Below, piece by piece: positions 1 through 7,939 of a DNA stretch of 64,000 nt. The stretch spans positions 123,005-187,004 of the forward strand of contig DASQGZ010000043.1 in the NCBI GenBank assembly GCA_035632315.1. The letters are read 5' to 3'. The stretch comes from JAFDZW01 sp035632315 (GTDB lineage Bacteria; Bacteroidota; Ignavibacteria; Palsa-1295). The notes under the pieces are model-generated. The model did not search any database. It had not been told where the DNA came from and saw only the letters and a program-made list of their open reading frames with translations. How positions within the stretch are numbered: the stretch's first letter is position 1; each line of letters begins with the position of its first letter. Made by a program: the position numbers and the translations under genes.

Positions 1-101
1 TCTTGGTTAGATTGAGCAAACCCAAGTCGCACTGTACGGAATAAAATACATTTATTTGTGTCTATATACCAAACCCTACGCTTCGACTGCGAAAAAAGGG
101 C

Positions 102-623
102 GTGAACAATAATTCGGAATCCACATTCGGCGCGTTCGTTACGCCGCATCTCGATGCGGCATATAATCTCGCGCGCTGGATCGTCACCGATCCGAACGAT
201 GCTGCCGATGTCGTGCAGGACGCATGTATAAAAGCAATGAACGGCTTTGCGTCGTATCGCGGCGGCAGCGAACGTTCGTGGATGCTTACGATCGTTCGCA
301 ATACGGCATATAATTTTCTGCGCGACAGCAAACGCGAACGCTTTGTGCCGCTTGACGATGCGATCACCGCGAGCTTGCCGAGTGAGGATATGAATCCGGA
401 GGTGCAGCTCGTCCGCGGGATAAATATAGCATCGGTGCAATCGGCGATCGAATCGCTGGCGCCGGAATATCGGGAGATCGTTGTGTTGAAAGAGATCGAA
501 GAGTTGTCGTACAAAGAGATCGCCGAACTGTGTTCCATCCCGATAGGGACGGTGATGTCGCGCCTCTCACGTGCGCGCATTCAACTGCGCGACCGGCTCA
601 TAAAAATGGAGGATGTCCGATGA
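102..623 (+). CDS. ECF-type RNA polymerase sigma factor (sigma-70 family)
   Basis: Alternative sigma factor of 173 residues that would direct RNA polymerase to a small regulon. Sigma region 2 spans about residues 13-80 (conserved DVVQDA and the R-x-W-x-L-x-I-x-R-N helix). Region 4 spans about 113-166, with the YREIVVLKEIEELSYKEIA helix-turn-helix start and GTVMSRLSRAR recognition helix. The linker is short and regions 1 and 3 are absent, as expected for the ECF class. Start is GTG at 102 behind a purine-rich AAAAAAGGG. The stop overlaps the ATG of the next gene (ATGA), so it is coupled to its presumed anti-sigma factor. Signal and regulon cannot be read from the sequence. Confidence 0.93.
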   Translation: MNNNSESTFGAFVTPHLDAAYNLARWIVTDPNDAADVVQDACIKAMNGFASYRGGSERSWMLTIVRNTAYNFLRDSKRERFVPLDDAITASLPSEDMNPEVQLVRGINIASVQSAIESLAPEYREIVVLKEIEELSYKEIAELCSIPIGTVMSRLSRARIQLRDRLIKMEDVR

Positions 624-1369
624 CACATCGCGAAGCACAAGCGCTCATTCATCCCTATCTCGATAACGAACTTGATTCGACAATGACGGTCGCACTGCTC
701 GAACATTGTTCGACATGTGAAATATGCAATGCGCGGTTGAAAGAATTTTCTGTGGTAAAATCGAATACCTTCCGTTCGATACCGACATATTCTGCGCCTG
801 ACAAATTAAAAGACAAATTTGCGGCGAAAGAAATTGTCTCTCGAAAAAAGAGATGGCGGATTCCTGTTATCAGATGGGGAATTCCGCTTGCAACATCATT
901 CGCGCTTGGCATTTTGGCGATGATGTTCGTGTTTCGTTCGAATACTTCAAACGATTCACTGACCGACGAGATCGTTTGGGATAATATTCATGCGTTGAAG
1001 AGCAATCATTTAATTGATGTCGCTTCGAGCGATAAACATACCGTCAAACCCTGGTTCGCCGGCAAGACGGATTTCTCACCGATCGTGATTGACCTCGCCG
1101 CACAAGGCTTCCCGCTGCTCGGCGCGCGCGCCGAGTATCTCGGCGGAAACGATGTAGCCGCGCTCGTGTATTCGAACGGGAAGCATTATATTACACTCTA
1201 TCAATGGGTTGGGAAACAAACATCAGAGAATATAACACAGACCGTTCGTGGCTATCATACGCTGAGTTTCACTTCCGGTGAAATGATGTGCGTTGCCGTT
1301 TCGGATGCAAGTGAGGAGGAGTTAAAGAACTTTCGGGCGACTTTTCAGAAAGAAGTTTCTGGGCAATAG
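620..1369 (+). CDS. Membrane anti-sigma factor with zinc-binding ZAS motif
   Basis: Likely anti-sigma factor (249 residues) that holds the upstream ECF sigma factor at the membrane. The N-terminus has the zinc anti-sigma signature H-x3-C-x2-C (H29, C33, C36) preceded by the typical YLDNEL helix. A single membrane segment lies near residues 85-105, followed by a periplasmic domain of about 140 residues of unrecognised fold. The start at 620 is chosen because its ATG overlaps the sigma factor stop and because the ZAS motif falls at the usual distance from it. An upstream in-frame start at 530 would lie deep inside the sigma gene and is unlikely. The periplasmic domain probably senses the signal (inference). 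Confidence 0.88.
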   Translation: MTHREAQALIHPYLDNELDSTMTVALLEHCSTCEICNARLKEFSVVKSNTFRSIPTYSAPDKLKDKFAAKEIVSRKKRWRIPVIRWGIPLATSFALGILAMMFVFRSNTSNDSLTDEIVWDNIHALKSNHLIDVASSDKHTVKPWFAGKTDFSPIVIDLAAQGFPLLGARAEYLGGNDVAALVYSNGKHYITLYQWVGKQTSENITQTVRGYHTLSFTSGEMMCVAVSDASEEELKNFRATFQKEVSGQ

Positions 1370-1381
1370 AAACTATCGATC

Positions 1382-2203
1382 CTATTTTACGGTCTCTTTG
1401 AAAACGTAGCGCTCGCCATCAAAAATATATTTCAGGGTACCTGCGGTAACGCTATCGCCAACAACAACGGGGATCGTCAGTATTTGTGCATCCGGACTAA
1501 GTTTGATACGAAAACGCTCGCGGCTGAGGGCGTCGCTATAATTCGAGAAGTAATCGTAATTGATCGCGATCGAATGCAGCTCTTTCTTCGGAGTGCGAAA
1601 CAGGTTCACCGTTGTATTTAATTTATCGCCGACGATCTCGTACGCTTCGATGCGTGAGCCGACATCTTTTGTCGAATACTGCGAACTGATGATAGGCAAA
1701 TAATATGTGTGTCCGCTTTTGGAATGGACGGTATAGATCGTATCGAACCAATCGGGCGTGTTGCCTTCTTGCGTAGTATCGTGCGGATCGGTGACGGCAA
1801 GTCCGTGCGGCGTCTGATATTCCAACAGCATTATGATCTCGGGCATCGAGCCGCCCGTCTTGGTATCCCATGCCCATTCGCGGAGCTTCTTATCCGGTGA
1901 GGTAACAACCCACATCGACTCCGGCGCTTGAATATTCTCCGTCAACGAACCCGTTGTTTTCGGCAGCGTTTCGAGCAGATAACTTCGCAGCTGCTCGCTC
2001 GCCCCGGAAAGTGAATCCATATATGCTGCCGTCTTTCCCGGCTCGGTTCGCTCCTCGCGGCTGAGCCGAAAGTATTCTGCCATCTTGTCAAATGATTTAG
2101 CAAGATGAGATTCGAGATCTTTTAATGATTGGGCATCGGCAAAGGCGGGCCAAAGAATAAGGAGTGCTGTCGCAAAATAAAGTTTGAAAGTGATCTTGCC
2201 CAT
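1382..2203 (-). CDS. Secreted hypothetical protein
   Basis: Unrecognised protein of 273 residues with a clear signal peptide (positive MGKITFK, hydrophobic core, AFADAQ cleavage region near residue 25). The mature part is rich in Tyr, Ser and Asp and has no cysteine-pair, metal or nuclease motif I can identify. It is the last gene of a minus-strand run gyrB-DUF1801-this gene, only 4 bases after the DUF1801 gene, so it is probably co-transcribed. It converges with the anti-sigma gene at 1369; no hairpin terminator is visible in the 12-base gap. Export to the periplasm or envelope is inferred from the leader only. Confidence 0.7.
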   Translation of the reverse strand: MGKITFKLYFATALLILWPAFADAQSLKDLESHLAKSFDKMAEYFRLSREERTEPGKTAAYMDSLSGASEQLRSYLLETLPKTTGSLTENIQAPESMWVVTSPDKKLREWAWDTKTGGSMPEIIMLLEYQTPHGLAVTDPHDTTQEGNTPDWFDTIYTVHSKSGHTYYLPIISSQYSTKDVGSRIEAYEIVGDKLNTTVNLFRTPKKELHSIAINYDYFSNYSDALSRERFRIKLSPDAQILTIPVVVGDSVTAGTLKYIFDGERYVFKETVK

Positions 2204-2207
2204 TATC

Positions 2208-2582
2208 TTACGATCTCTTCTTTGTTTTCTCTGACACTTCTTTCACCCTGAACTTCACGATCTTCGTCACCAATGCATTCGGGATCGGCTCGTCGATAGG
2301 GAATCGCACAGTGCCTCTCGATACTTCATAACCCGCGAGCTCTTTCTTAAATGCAATAATTGGTGATGCTGTGGGATAAAAACCGATGTGTTTTTCATAC
2401 GCCGCATAATACACGAGCACGCCGCCTTGCCTGATCGCCGGCATATTATAACTAATAACCTCTTCGGCTTTCGGCGCAGCTTTCCGGATCGTCGTTCGAA
2501 GCTCCGTTAACAGCTTCTTCTGCTTCGGAGCGAGCGTAGAGAAATATTCGTCGACAGTCTTGAATTTAGTTGATGCGTTCAT
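2208..2582 (-). CDS. DUF1801-family (YdhG-like) protein
   Basis: Small cytosolic protein (124 residues) matching the DUF1801/YdhG family in length and in conserved features: an N-terminal VDEYFSTLAP-type helix, EVISYNMPAIR, then YAAYEKHIGFYP and a GTVRFP segment before a basic tail. Members include the Bacillus frataxin-like protein YdhG/Fra, proposed to handle iron; whether that applies here is unknown. Its ATG at 2580-2582 abuts the gyrB stop codon directly (TAGATG), so translation is very likely coupled to gyrB. Confidence 0.85.
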   Translation of the reverse strand: MNASTKFKTVDEYFSTLAPKQKKLLTELRTTIRKAAPKAEEVISYNMPAIRQGGVLVYYAAYEKHIGFYPTASPIIAFKKELAGYEVSRGTVRFPIDEPIPNALVTKIVKFRVKEVSEKTKKRS

Positions 2583-4580
2583 CTACACATCCAAATTCCT
2601 CACATACGTTGCGTTCTTTTCGATGAATTGGCGGCGGGGTTCGACTTCGTCGCCCATGAGTGTTTCGAAAATATCGGCGGCTTGCGCGGCGCTATCGATC
2701 GAGACGCGAAGCAGTGTGCGCGTTTCCGGGTTCATTGTTGTGCTCCAGAGCTGTTCGGGATTCATTTCGCCGAGACCTTTGAAGCGCGAGATCGCAATGC
2801 CTTTCATCTCGGGGCTTTGCACGGTCGCGAGTCCGTCGGATGCGAGGGGTTCTTCGACAGCAACAACTTCTTCTTCCGGCTCGTCTTTCGATTTTTTCTG
2901 AGCTTTGATTCGCTTGATGACTTCATCGCGCTCTTCGTCGTTGTAAGCGTAAAATTCTTGCTTGCCTTTCTTTACTTTGTAAAGCGGCGGCTGAGCGATG
3001 TAGATATTGCCGTTCTCGATGAGGTCGCGCATGTGATTATAGAACAGCGTCAGGATGAGCGTGCGAATGTGCGCGCCGTCAATGTCGGCATCAGCCATCA
3101 GAATGACTTTGCCGTAGCGCATTTTCGATAAGTCCTGCTGTTCGCCGATGCCGACGCCGAGCGCGGTGAAGATATTTCTGATCTCCTCGTTCTCGAGCAT
3201 CTTGTGCAGGCGCGCTTTCTGAACGTTGAGAATTTTGCCTTTCAACGGTAGGATCGCCTGGAAGCGGCGGTCGCGGCCTTGCTTTGCGGAGCCGCCGGCG
3301 GAGTCGCCCTCGACGAGATAAATTTCGCAATGCTCGGGATCGGTGATCGAACAATCGGCAAGCTTGCCGGGCAGCGCGGAGTTCTCGAGCGCATTTTTGC
3401 GGCGAACCATATCTTTCGCTTTGCGCGCGGCTTCGCGGGCTTCGGCAGCGCGCGAAACTTTCTCGATGATGCGCTTGCCGATCGCAGGATTTTCTTCGAG
3501 CAGCGCCGAAAGCTGTTCGCCTAAGATCATCTCGACGACAGACTGTGTCTCGGAGTTGCCGAGCTTCGTCTTTGTCTGCCCTTCGAACTGCGGCTCGGCG
3601 ACTTTGACAGAAATAACTGCCGTCAGTCCTTCGCGATAATCGTCGCCCGTCAGAGAAATCTTATCGCTCTTAACGAGATTGTTCTTCGCCGCCCAATTAT
3701 TCATCGTGCGCGTGAGCGCCTTGCGGAAGCCGGCGACGTGCGTGCCACCTTCGTGCGTATTGATGTTATTGACGTAGCTGAAGAGATTCTCGTTGTATGC
3801 GTCGGTATATTCGAAGCAGATCTCTACGGGCGTATTCTCCTTCGTGCCTTCGATGAAGACCGGTTTATGCAGAGAAATCTTATTGCGATCGGTATGCTTG
3901 ACGAAATCGCGGAGTCCGCCCTTGGCGTGAAAAACTTCTTCTTCTTTCGTGTTCTCGTCTTTGAGTGTGATCGAGACTGTCGGATTCAAGAACGAGAGCT
4001 CCATCATTCTCTCGCGCAGATAATCGAAACGCATCTGCTGGCCGCCTTTGAAAATTTCCGGATCGGGCTTCCATGTTGTGATCGTGCCGGTCTTTTTTGT
4101 TTTGCCGGTGACTTCGACTTTCTTGACCGGCTCGCCGCGTTTATATTTCTGAAAAAAGATTTCGCCATTCTGATGCACTTCAACCGTACACCACTCGGCA
4201 AGCGCGTTCACGACCGATGCGCCGACGCCGTGCAGACCGCCGGAAACCTTATAGACATTCTTATCGAATTTTCCGCCGGCATGAAGCACGGTCATCACGA
4301 CCTGCAGTGCGCTGACTTTTTCCGTCGGATGAATTCCCGTCGGGATGCCGCGCCCGTTATCTTCGACCGTACACGAGCCATCGGTATTGAGTACGATAGA
4401 AATCTCGGTCGCGTAGCCAGCGAGCACTTCGTCGATCGAGTTATCGACGATCTCATAGACCAGGTGATGCAGCCCGCGCGGACCGACATCGCCGATGTAC
4501 ATAGCAGGACGTTTGCGGACCGCTTCGAGACCTTTTAGAATCTGAATCTCAGCTGCGCCGTACTCTTGGGTTTTTGCCAT
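2583..4580 (-). CDS. gyrB: DNA gyrase subunit B
   Basis: ATPase subunit of DNA gyrase, which introduces negative supercoils together with GyrA. The 665-residue length is normal for a short GyrB without the proteobacterial insertion. The GHKL ATPase motifs are present: EIVDNSIDE, DNGRGIP and GGLHGVGASVVNAL (about residue 114). The transducer domain follows, then the TOPRIM domain with EGDSAGG at 424-429 and DADIDG at 498. A Glu/Val-rich loop of about 25 residues precedes the C-terminal FKGLGEMNPEQLW motif. ParE is a possible alternative, but the FKGLGEMNPEQLW region and overall pattern fit GyrB. gyrA is not in the window. It leads a minus-strand operon with the DUF1801 gene. Confidence 0.96.
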   Translation of the reverse strand: MAKTQEYGAAEIQILKGLEAVRKRPAMYIGDVGPRGLHHLVYEIVDNSIDEVLAGYATEISIVLNTDGSCTVEDNGRGIPTGIHPTEKVSALQVVMTVLHAGGKFDKNVYKVSGGLHGVGASVVNALAEWCTVEVHQNGEIFFQKYKRGEPVKKVEVTGKTKKTGTITTWKPDPEIFKGGQQMRFDYLRERMMELSFLNPTVSITLKDENTKEEEVFHAKGGLRDFVKHTDRNKISLHKPVFIEGTKENTPVEICFEYTDAYNENLFSYVNNINTHEGGTHVAGFRKALTRTMNNWAAKNNLVKSDKISLTGDDYREGLTAVISVKVAEPQFEGQTKTKLGNSETQSVVEMILGEQLSALLEENPAIGKRIIEKVSRAAEAREAARKAKDMVRRKNALENSALPGKLADCSITDPEHCEIYLVEGDSAGGSAKQGRDRRFQAILPLKGKILNVQKARLHKMLENEEIRNIFTALGVGIGEQQDLSKMRYGKVILMADADIDGAHIRTLILTLFYNHMRDLIENGNIYIAQPPLYKVKKGKQEFYAYNDEERDEVIKRIKAQKKSKDEPEEEVVAVEEPLASDGLATVQSPEMKGIAISRFKGLGEMNPEQLWSTTMNPETRTLLRVSIDSAAQAADIFETLMGDEVEPRRQFIEKNATYVRNLDV

Positions 4581-4758
4581 TCGGAAAGGAAATGTATTTA
4601 GTTGAAAAACAAGAAGTTACGACTTATTGAAATCGCACTGTTTTATAACATAAAATCAGGGCGGAACGCTCCCGGAAATGAGGTATTTTTTCGCCTATTT
4701 TTTCATTATGCAACTATTCGAAACTCAGGTGAATTTACAATTACGAAGGACATACTTT

Positions 4759-4971
4759 ATGACACCGGCACAAGCAACAGTTGAAGTTTTTTGGACAGCA
4801 TATATTTCGCTTCCAGAGGAAGAACGCACCTCGCTTATTGAAAAAATTATGAGCGAGGACGAACTGTTCGAGGATTATCTCGACGGCAAAGCGATCGAAG
4901 AACGAGTTGGCGAACCCTCTATTTCGTTAGAAGAATATCTTGATAAACGAGCGAAACGAAAAGCCGCGTGA
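4759..4971 (+). CDS. Putative antitoxin of a type II toxin-antitoxin module
   Basis: Acidic protein of 70 residues directly upstream of and overlapping a RelE/ParE-type toxin gene (GTGA overlap at 4968-4971). The helical middle (LPEEERTSLIEKIMSEDE) and basic C-terminal tail resemble the small helical antitoxins paired with RelE-like toxins, but I cannot assign a named family. Start at 4759 is supported by GAAGGA at 4745-4750. An in-frame ATG at 4678 would add a 27-residue hydrophobic extension and is less likely. Probably autoregulated together with the toxin (family knowledge). The region is divergent from gyrB. Confidence 0.72.
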   Translation: MTPAQATVEVFWTAYISLPEEERTSLIEKIMSEDELFEDYLDGKAIEERVGEPSISLEEYLDKRAKRKAA

Positions 4972-5228
4972 GTTATTCGGTTATCATCAAACGATCGGCC
5001 GAAAAGGAATTAGAGCGCCTCGACGATACAATACACGATCGCATTATTGAAAGCATTATCGGTCTGAAAGAAGAACCTCGTCCGCGAGGATGTGAAAAAT
5101 TGAAGGGGCAAGAAAATTACCGGATACGAATTGGGGAGTTTCGTGTGGTCTATGCGATAGACGATAAAACGCGGATCGTCGAAATAATCAAGATTGCCGA
5201 CCGAAAAGAAATTTACAAGAAGAGGTAA
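4968..5228 (+). CDS. RelE/ParE-family toxin
   Basis: Toxin of 86 residues with the RelE/ParE fold pattern: SAEKELERLD start helix, the P-R-P-x-G-C-x-K-L segment (residues about 37-45), YRIRIGEFRVVYAIDD strands and the C-terminal IIKIADRKEIYK motif with terminal basic and tyrosine residues. RelE members cut mRNA in the ribosome; ParE members poison gyrase. The conserved pattern here fits the RelE branch better. Start is GTG at 4968, overlapping the antitoxin stop. Proximity to gyrB is probably incidental. Confidence 0.88.
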   Translation: MSYSVIIKRSAEKELERLDDTIHDRIIESIIGLKEEPRPRGCEKLKGQENYRIRIGEFRVVYAIDDKTRIVEIIKIADRKEIYKKR

Positions 5229-5247
5229 TATAGCCATTTCAACAGCA

Positions 5248-5295
5248 ACGCAACATGCAATTCATCAACGCATGGCAAGAGTTGCAGTAGGTGTG
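5248..5295 (+). repeat. Copy A of a diverged 48-bp direct repeat
   Basis: Aligns without gaps to 5561-5608 with 37 of 48 identical bases, including the shared 11-mer ATTCATCAA-x-GC core. In the same frame both copies read a short tail ending at TAG (about FI-N/K-AW-x-E-x-x-stop), so these may be remnants of the 3' end of a coding sequence. The two copies flank the 64-residue minus-strand gene at 5301-5495. Confidence 0.6.
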
Positions 5296-5300
5296 AGCGA

Positions 5301-5495
5301 TCAATCCTTTTCGTCGGGCGGGTAGAGGCTGATCTGATCCTCTTTGAGTTCGACCGTTTTGCCGGTGATCGGATCGCAGAGAACGGGAGTGCCGTCTTTC
5401 AATTCTTTGTATGGCGTGGCAACCTCGACGCGCTTGCCGTAGTACGGATGGTTCTTATCGATGCAGTAGAGTTTTTGTCCGGCGTAGTAGTTCAT
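5301..5495 (-). CDS. Small hypothetical protein (64 residues)
   Basis: Unrecognised small soluble protein rich in Tyr, Lys, Asp and Pro. It has a GKRVEVATPYKEL stretch and two well-spaced cysteines (C11 and about C40) whose surroundings suggest a small beta barrel, but this is a guess. A good ribosome-binding site (AAGGAAC on the minus strand) lies about 5 bases before the ATG at 5495, which supports a real gene. It lies between two copies of a diverged direct repeat and beside a toxin-antitoxin pair, in a pocket of accessory genes. No function can be given. Confidence 0.6.
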   Translation of the reverse strand: MNYYAGQKLYCIDKNHPYYGKRVEVATPYKELKDGTPVLCDPITGKTVELKEDQISLYPPDEKD

Positions 5496-5560
5496 GGCGT
5501 TCCTTCGTTTTGTAAACAGACAAGGTAATCACACTGCGAGTTCCGAACTTTGCAAGAGCG

Positions 5561-5608
5561 ACCCAACATTCGATTCATCAAAGCGTGGCTGGAGTCGAAT
5601 TAGGCGTG
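5561..5608 (+). repeat. Copy B of a diverged 48-bp direct repeat
   Basis: Partner of 5248-5295 (77 percent identical, no gaps). It lies upstream of the 64-residue gene on its transcribed strand and just past the stop of the HEPN gene at 5625. See the finding on this repeat pair. Confidence 0.6.
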
Positions 5609-5624
5609 CTGCTCTTGGCTGAAA

Positions 5625-6209
5625 CTAAAGTCCTAAGACTCTATTCCAGTCAGCTACGTACATATAGATTCTCTGATATTCCGAAGGAAGTAAAATCCTA
5701 TTGTGTGCGATGAAATTTCTAACTTTCTCTAATTCATCCATGCGCTGCTTTAGCCAGTGCTGAGATGGAATAACATTGCCAAAGAAAGACCATTTTTCAA
5801 TCATGATCGAAGCTAACATCCCAAAGTCTACAAATCCTAGTAAATCACTTTTTTCACCCTCAAGCCAAGAGTCTTTTAATGCACTCTCTTGTCGGGATTG
5901 GGCGTGTGTCTTCATCTTTTCCGGTAATTTGGACCACCAGTCGACGCCTTCGTTTTCTGTTAGCGTTTCTCGAATATAGTCCCTAATTTCGTTTTCAAAG
6001 CAGTGAAGTACAGCATAAAGGCGAGCCATTTCTAAAGCGTAGTTCCGCCTCCCTATGCTAAAAGGTGAAATTGACTTCCCCAGCAATTGCTCCTCATCTT
6101 CAGACGAGTTCGCACCAATCTGGATGCCTGCGGATTGAAACTTTACCGCTTCCGATTCGAACATCAGGCCCCTAAATAAGAAGTCACGAAGATCTTTCTT
6201 TTTACTCAA
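5625..6209 (-). CDS. Swt1-type HEPN domain protein
   Basis: Protein of 194 residues whose C-terminal half resembles the HEPN domain family named after Swt1. The helix near residues 60-85 (ALEMARLYAVLHCFENEIRDYI) and the RNFIAH motif near residue 170, an R-x4-H HEPN active-site pattern, support this. HEPN proteins of this type are usually metal-independent RNases in toxin or phage-defence modules. Its start overlaps the stop of the DUF5343 gene by 8 bases, so the two are made together. RNase activity and a defence role are inference from the motif and context. Confidence 0.75.
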   Translation of the reverse strand: MSKKKDLRDFLFRGLMFESEAVKFQSAGIQIGANSSEDEEQLLGKSISPFSIGRRNYALEMARLYAVLHCFENEIRDYIRETLTENEGVDWWSKLPEKMKTHAQSRQESALKDSWLEGEKSDLLGFVDFGMLASIMIEKWSFFGNVIPSQHWLKQRMDELEKVRNFIAHNRILLPSEYQRIYMYVADWNRVLGL

Positions 6210-6816
6210 GTAAATGTTCCTTCAACGATTTGAATATTGCGTTATAGACCTCTACGTCCTTCGTCGCAGGCAGGTGAATTTGAATGTTGTAGTGGAGTCC
6301 GACGGTAGCAAGTTTATTAATACCATTTTGTTCGTCGTCATCCGATTCGCTTGCCACGGCCTTCGGAGTAATGATCCCGCTTGGACTTGTTTTATCTTCC
6401 GTAAGATCAGCCAAGTCCAACAGGGCATAGAAAGTCTTAGCCATTAACCCGGCGACAACATCGCTTGCATTATGGTAACTCTTGAACTTTCCTTCGATCA
6501 ATGATCTGTCAGCAACTGTAGGATGCGCTTTTATAAGGAAGATATCAGAATATGCCGTTTTGAGTGCTTCTCCCATGACCCTCTTTGACAAAGCGTGATT
6601 ACGATAGTCGTGGTAGCGCTGTGTCGGAACACCGTCTACTGTAATGAAGCCTAATGCCTTAAGAAGGGGGATAAATGCCCTATGGTTTTTTGACTTATAC
6701 CCAAAATCAACCAGCTGTTGTTGAACAAATTTGTCGGGTGCTTGAGCATCTCTTATTTTATTAAAGAACTCACCGAGTAAGTTCGAAGCCTGTGTATATG
6801 TCGTAGGAAGCGCCAT
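6202..6816 (-). CDS. DUF5343 domain protein
   Basis: Protein of 204 residues matching DUF5343. It starts with a helical MALPTTYT segment, then GYKSKNHRAFIPLLKALGFITVDG-type winged-helix sequence and VPTQRYHDYRN, features shared across the family. The start at 6816 fits the family N-terminus; an in-frame ATG at 6861 would add 15 atypical residues. It is the upstream gene of a two-gene unit with the HEPN protein (8-base overlap). Known DUF5343 genes often sit near restriction, abortive infection or HEPN genes, which suggests a DNA-binding or partner role in a defence or toxin system (inference). Confidence 0.75.
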   Translation of the reverse strand: MALPTTYTQASNLLGEFFNKIRDAQAPDKFVQQQLVDFGYKSKNHRAFIPLLKALGFITVDGVPTQRYHDYRNHALSKRVMGEALKTAYSDIFLIKAHPTVADRSLIEGKFKSYHNASDVVAGLMAKTFYALLDLADLTEDKTSPSGIITPKAVASESDDDEQNGINKLATVGLHYNIQIHLPATKDVEVYNAIFKSLKEHLLE

Positions 6817-7124
6817 AAAATGATATTTCTTTAGTTTAATAGTGCACTTACTCAGTGGCACTGTGTTTTCTGGTTGTTCCCTAACGCGAATTCGTCTAAT
6901 TCGAGTTCTTACTAAACTATGCTGGTCCCTTCCTCTATGGTGAATCTCGGGGACAATACAATTGCGAATCCTTACTGTTGCCCGTAATATTTAATCTCAG
7001 AAAAAATGCCGAATGATTTGTAATAAGTTGCGGCGAAATGCCGAATTATATGTCCATCAGTCCTACTTGAAGGATTTCTACAACTCCACACTGATCTTTA
7101 GCTTTCCGCCCAAGCCTTGTTCAA
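6817..7124. other. Intergenic spacer between DUF5343/HEPN unit and HigBA-like module
   Basis: About 308 bases with no credible gene. It contains the upstream region of the DUF5343 gene (minus strand), copy 1 of a 70-bp direct repeat at 6979-7048, and the 3' flank of the antitoxin gene. Base composition is visibly more AT-rich than the surrounding core genes. No hairpin terminator is evident. Confidence 0.6.
6979..7048 (+). repeat. Copy 1 of a 70-bp imperfect direct repeat
   Basis: Near-copy of 7843-7913. The pair shares an exact 19-mer (GAATGATTTGTAATAAGTT at 7011-7029 and 7876-7894) and an exact 16-mer (GCGAAATGCCGAATTA), plus a similar 5' part beginning TGCCCG. The two copies bracket the toxin-antitoxin genes at 7125-7732. 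Confidence 0.85.
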
Positions 7125-7418
7125 CTATTCGCTTCGTAAGACTTTCTGTGCTTGTTTTGGCATTGCAGCGACGAGCGCGAGAAGTGCTTTTGCCGGTCCC
7201 GTTGGTGAACGCCTGCCTTGCTCCCAGTTGCGGAGCGTTCCGACGCTCACATGGATCATTGATGCGAACTCAGTTTGCGATGCGCCGAGTCGTTTGCGCA
7301 AACGTGCAATTTTAGGTGTTGGGAAAGAAAAGATTCGGGATGGCTTTCTTTTTCCCTGAAGTATCTCGGCGCCCTCTTTCACGCTTTCGAGTAGTTCTTC
7401 GAATTCCTTTTTTCTCAT
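7125..7418 (-). CDS. HigA-like XRE-family antitoxin
   Basis: Protein of 97 residues with a helix-turn-helix at about residues 35-85 (KIARLRKRLGASQTEFASMIHVSVGTLRNWEQGRRSP pattern, standard XRE fold) and an N-terminal helix that would contact the toxin. The toxin gene lies upstream and overlaps by 4 bases (ATGA at 7415-7418), the reversed toxin-first order typical of HigBA modules. It likely neutralises the toxin and represses the operon promoter upstream of 7732 (family knowledge). Confidence 0.88.
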   Translation of the reverse strand: MRKKEFEELLESVKEGAEILQGKRKPSRIFSFPTPKIARLRKRLGASQTEFASMIHVSVGTLRNWEQGRRSPTGPAKALLALVAAMPKQAQKVLRSE

Positions 7419-7732
7419 TTATATTTCTCCTCAATCAATGTAACAAGTTGTCGGAGCTGTATTTTCGTCAAATCCTTAACATCGCTCTTTCTATATGCAT
7501 ATAGCATCAGGATCTCATCGCGGCGCACTTGAAAATAATAAATGATCCTCAAACCGCCGCGCTTTCCTTTCGATGATGCAGCCCAACGCAGTTTCCTGAT
7601 CCCTTTACCGCCCGGTATTACTGCTCCCTTTTCAGGATCGACCAGCAATTCCGTCTGAAGTTTTCGGTAATCTTCGTCGGAAAGGAAGTCGGTAATGTAT
7701 TTAGTAAATAACCTTGTCTCGACAAAGATCAT
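7415..7732 (-). CDS. HigB/RelE-family toxin
   Basis: Protein of 105 residues with features of the HigB2-type RelE toxins: the N-terminal FVETRLFTKYITDFLSDEDYRKLQ helices, a GGKGIRKLRWA strand, a GGLRIIYYF strand with catalytic-type basic residues, and the C-terminal YRKSDVKDLTKIQLRQL helix. Such toxins cleave mRNA at the ribosome. It is the first gene of the two-gene module; the antitoxin follows with a 4-base overlap. The module is enclosed by 70-bp direct repeats. Confidence 0.88.
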   Translation of the reverse strand: MIFVETRLFTKYITDFLSDEDYRKLQTELLVDPEKGAVIPGGKGIRKLRWAASSKGKRGGLRIIYYFQVRRDEILMLYAYRKSDVKDLTKIQLRQLVTLIEEKYK

Positions 7733-7842
7733 ACTGCATTGGGTACGTCAATGACGTATAGTATAACCGCATTGAGCCGCGGGAAGTTCAACTAACCATG
7801 CACTGACTTACAGCATATAACTAATGTCGGTTTCCAATTAGG

Positions 7843-7913
7843 TGCCCGCAACATTAAATCTCACAAAAAAAAACTGAATGATTTGTAATAAGTTAGAGCG
7901 AAATGCCGAATTA
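7843..7913 (+). repeat. Copy 2 of a 70-bp imperfect direct repeat
   Basis: Partner of 6979-7048 (shared exact 19-mer and 16-mer). It lies in the divergent promoter region between the toxin gene and the 8060 gene, in the same orientation as copy 1. Confidence 0.85.
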
Positions 7914-7939
7914 ATTTGATGTTTCTGTTTGCGGAAAGT

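Noticed and set aside
3738..4538. Long plus-strand open frame of 266 codons opposite gyrB
   Set aside because: Lies antisense to a complete gyrB, has no ribosome-binding site and no recognisable motif; the composition is that of a complementary strand shadow.
4678..4758. Upstream in-frame start of the first antitoxin
   Set aside because: Adds an atypical hydrophobic extension; the ATG at 4759 has a good GAAGGA spacing.
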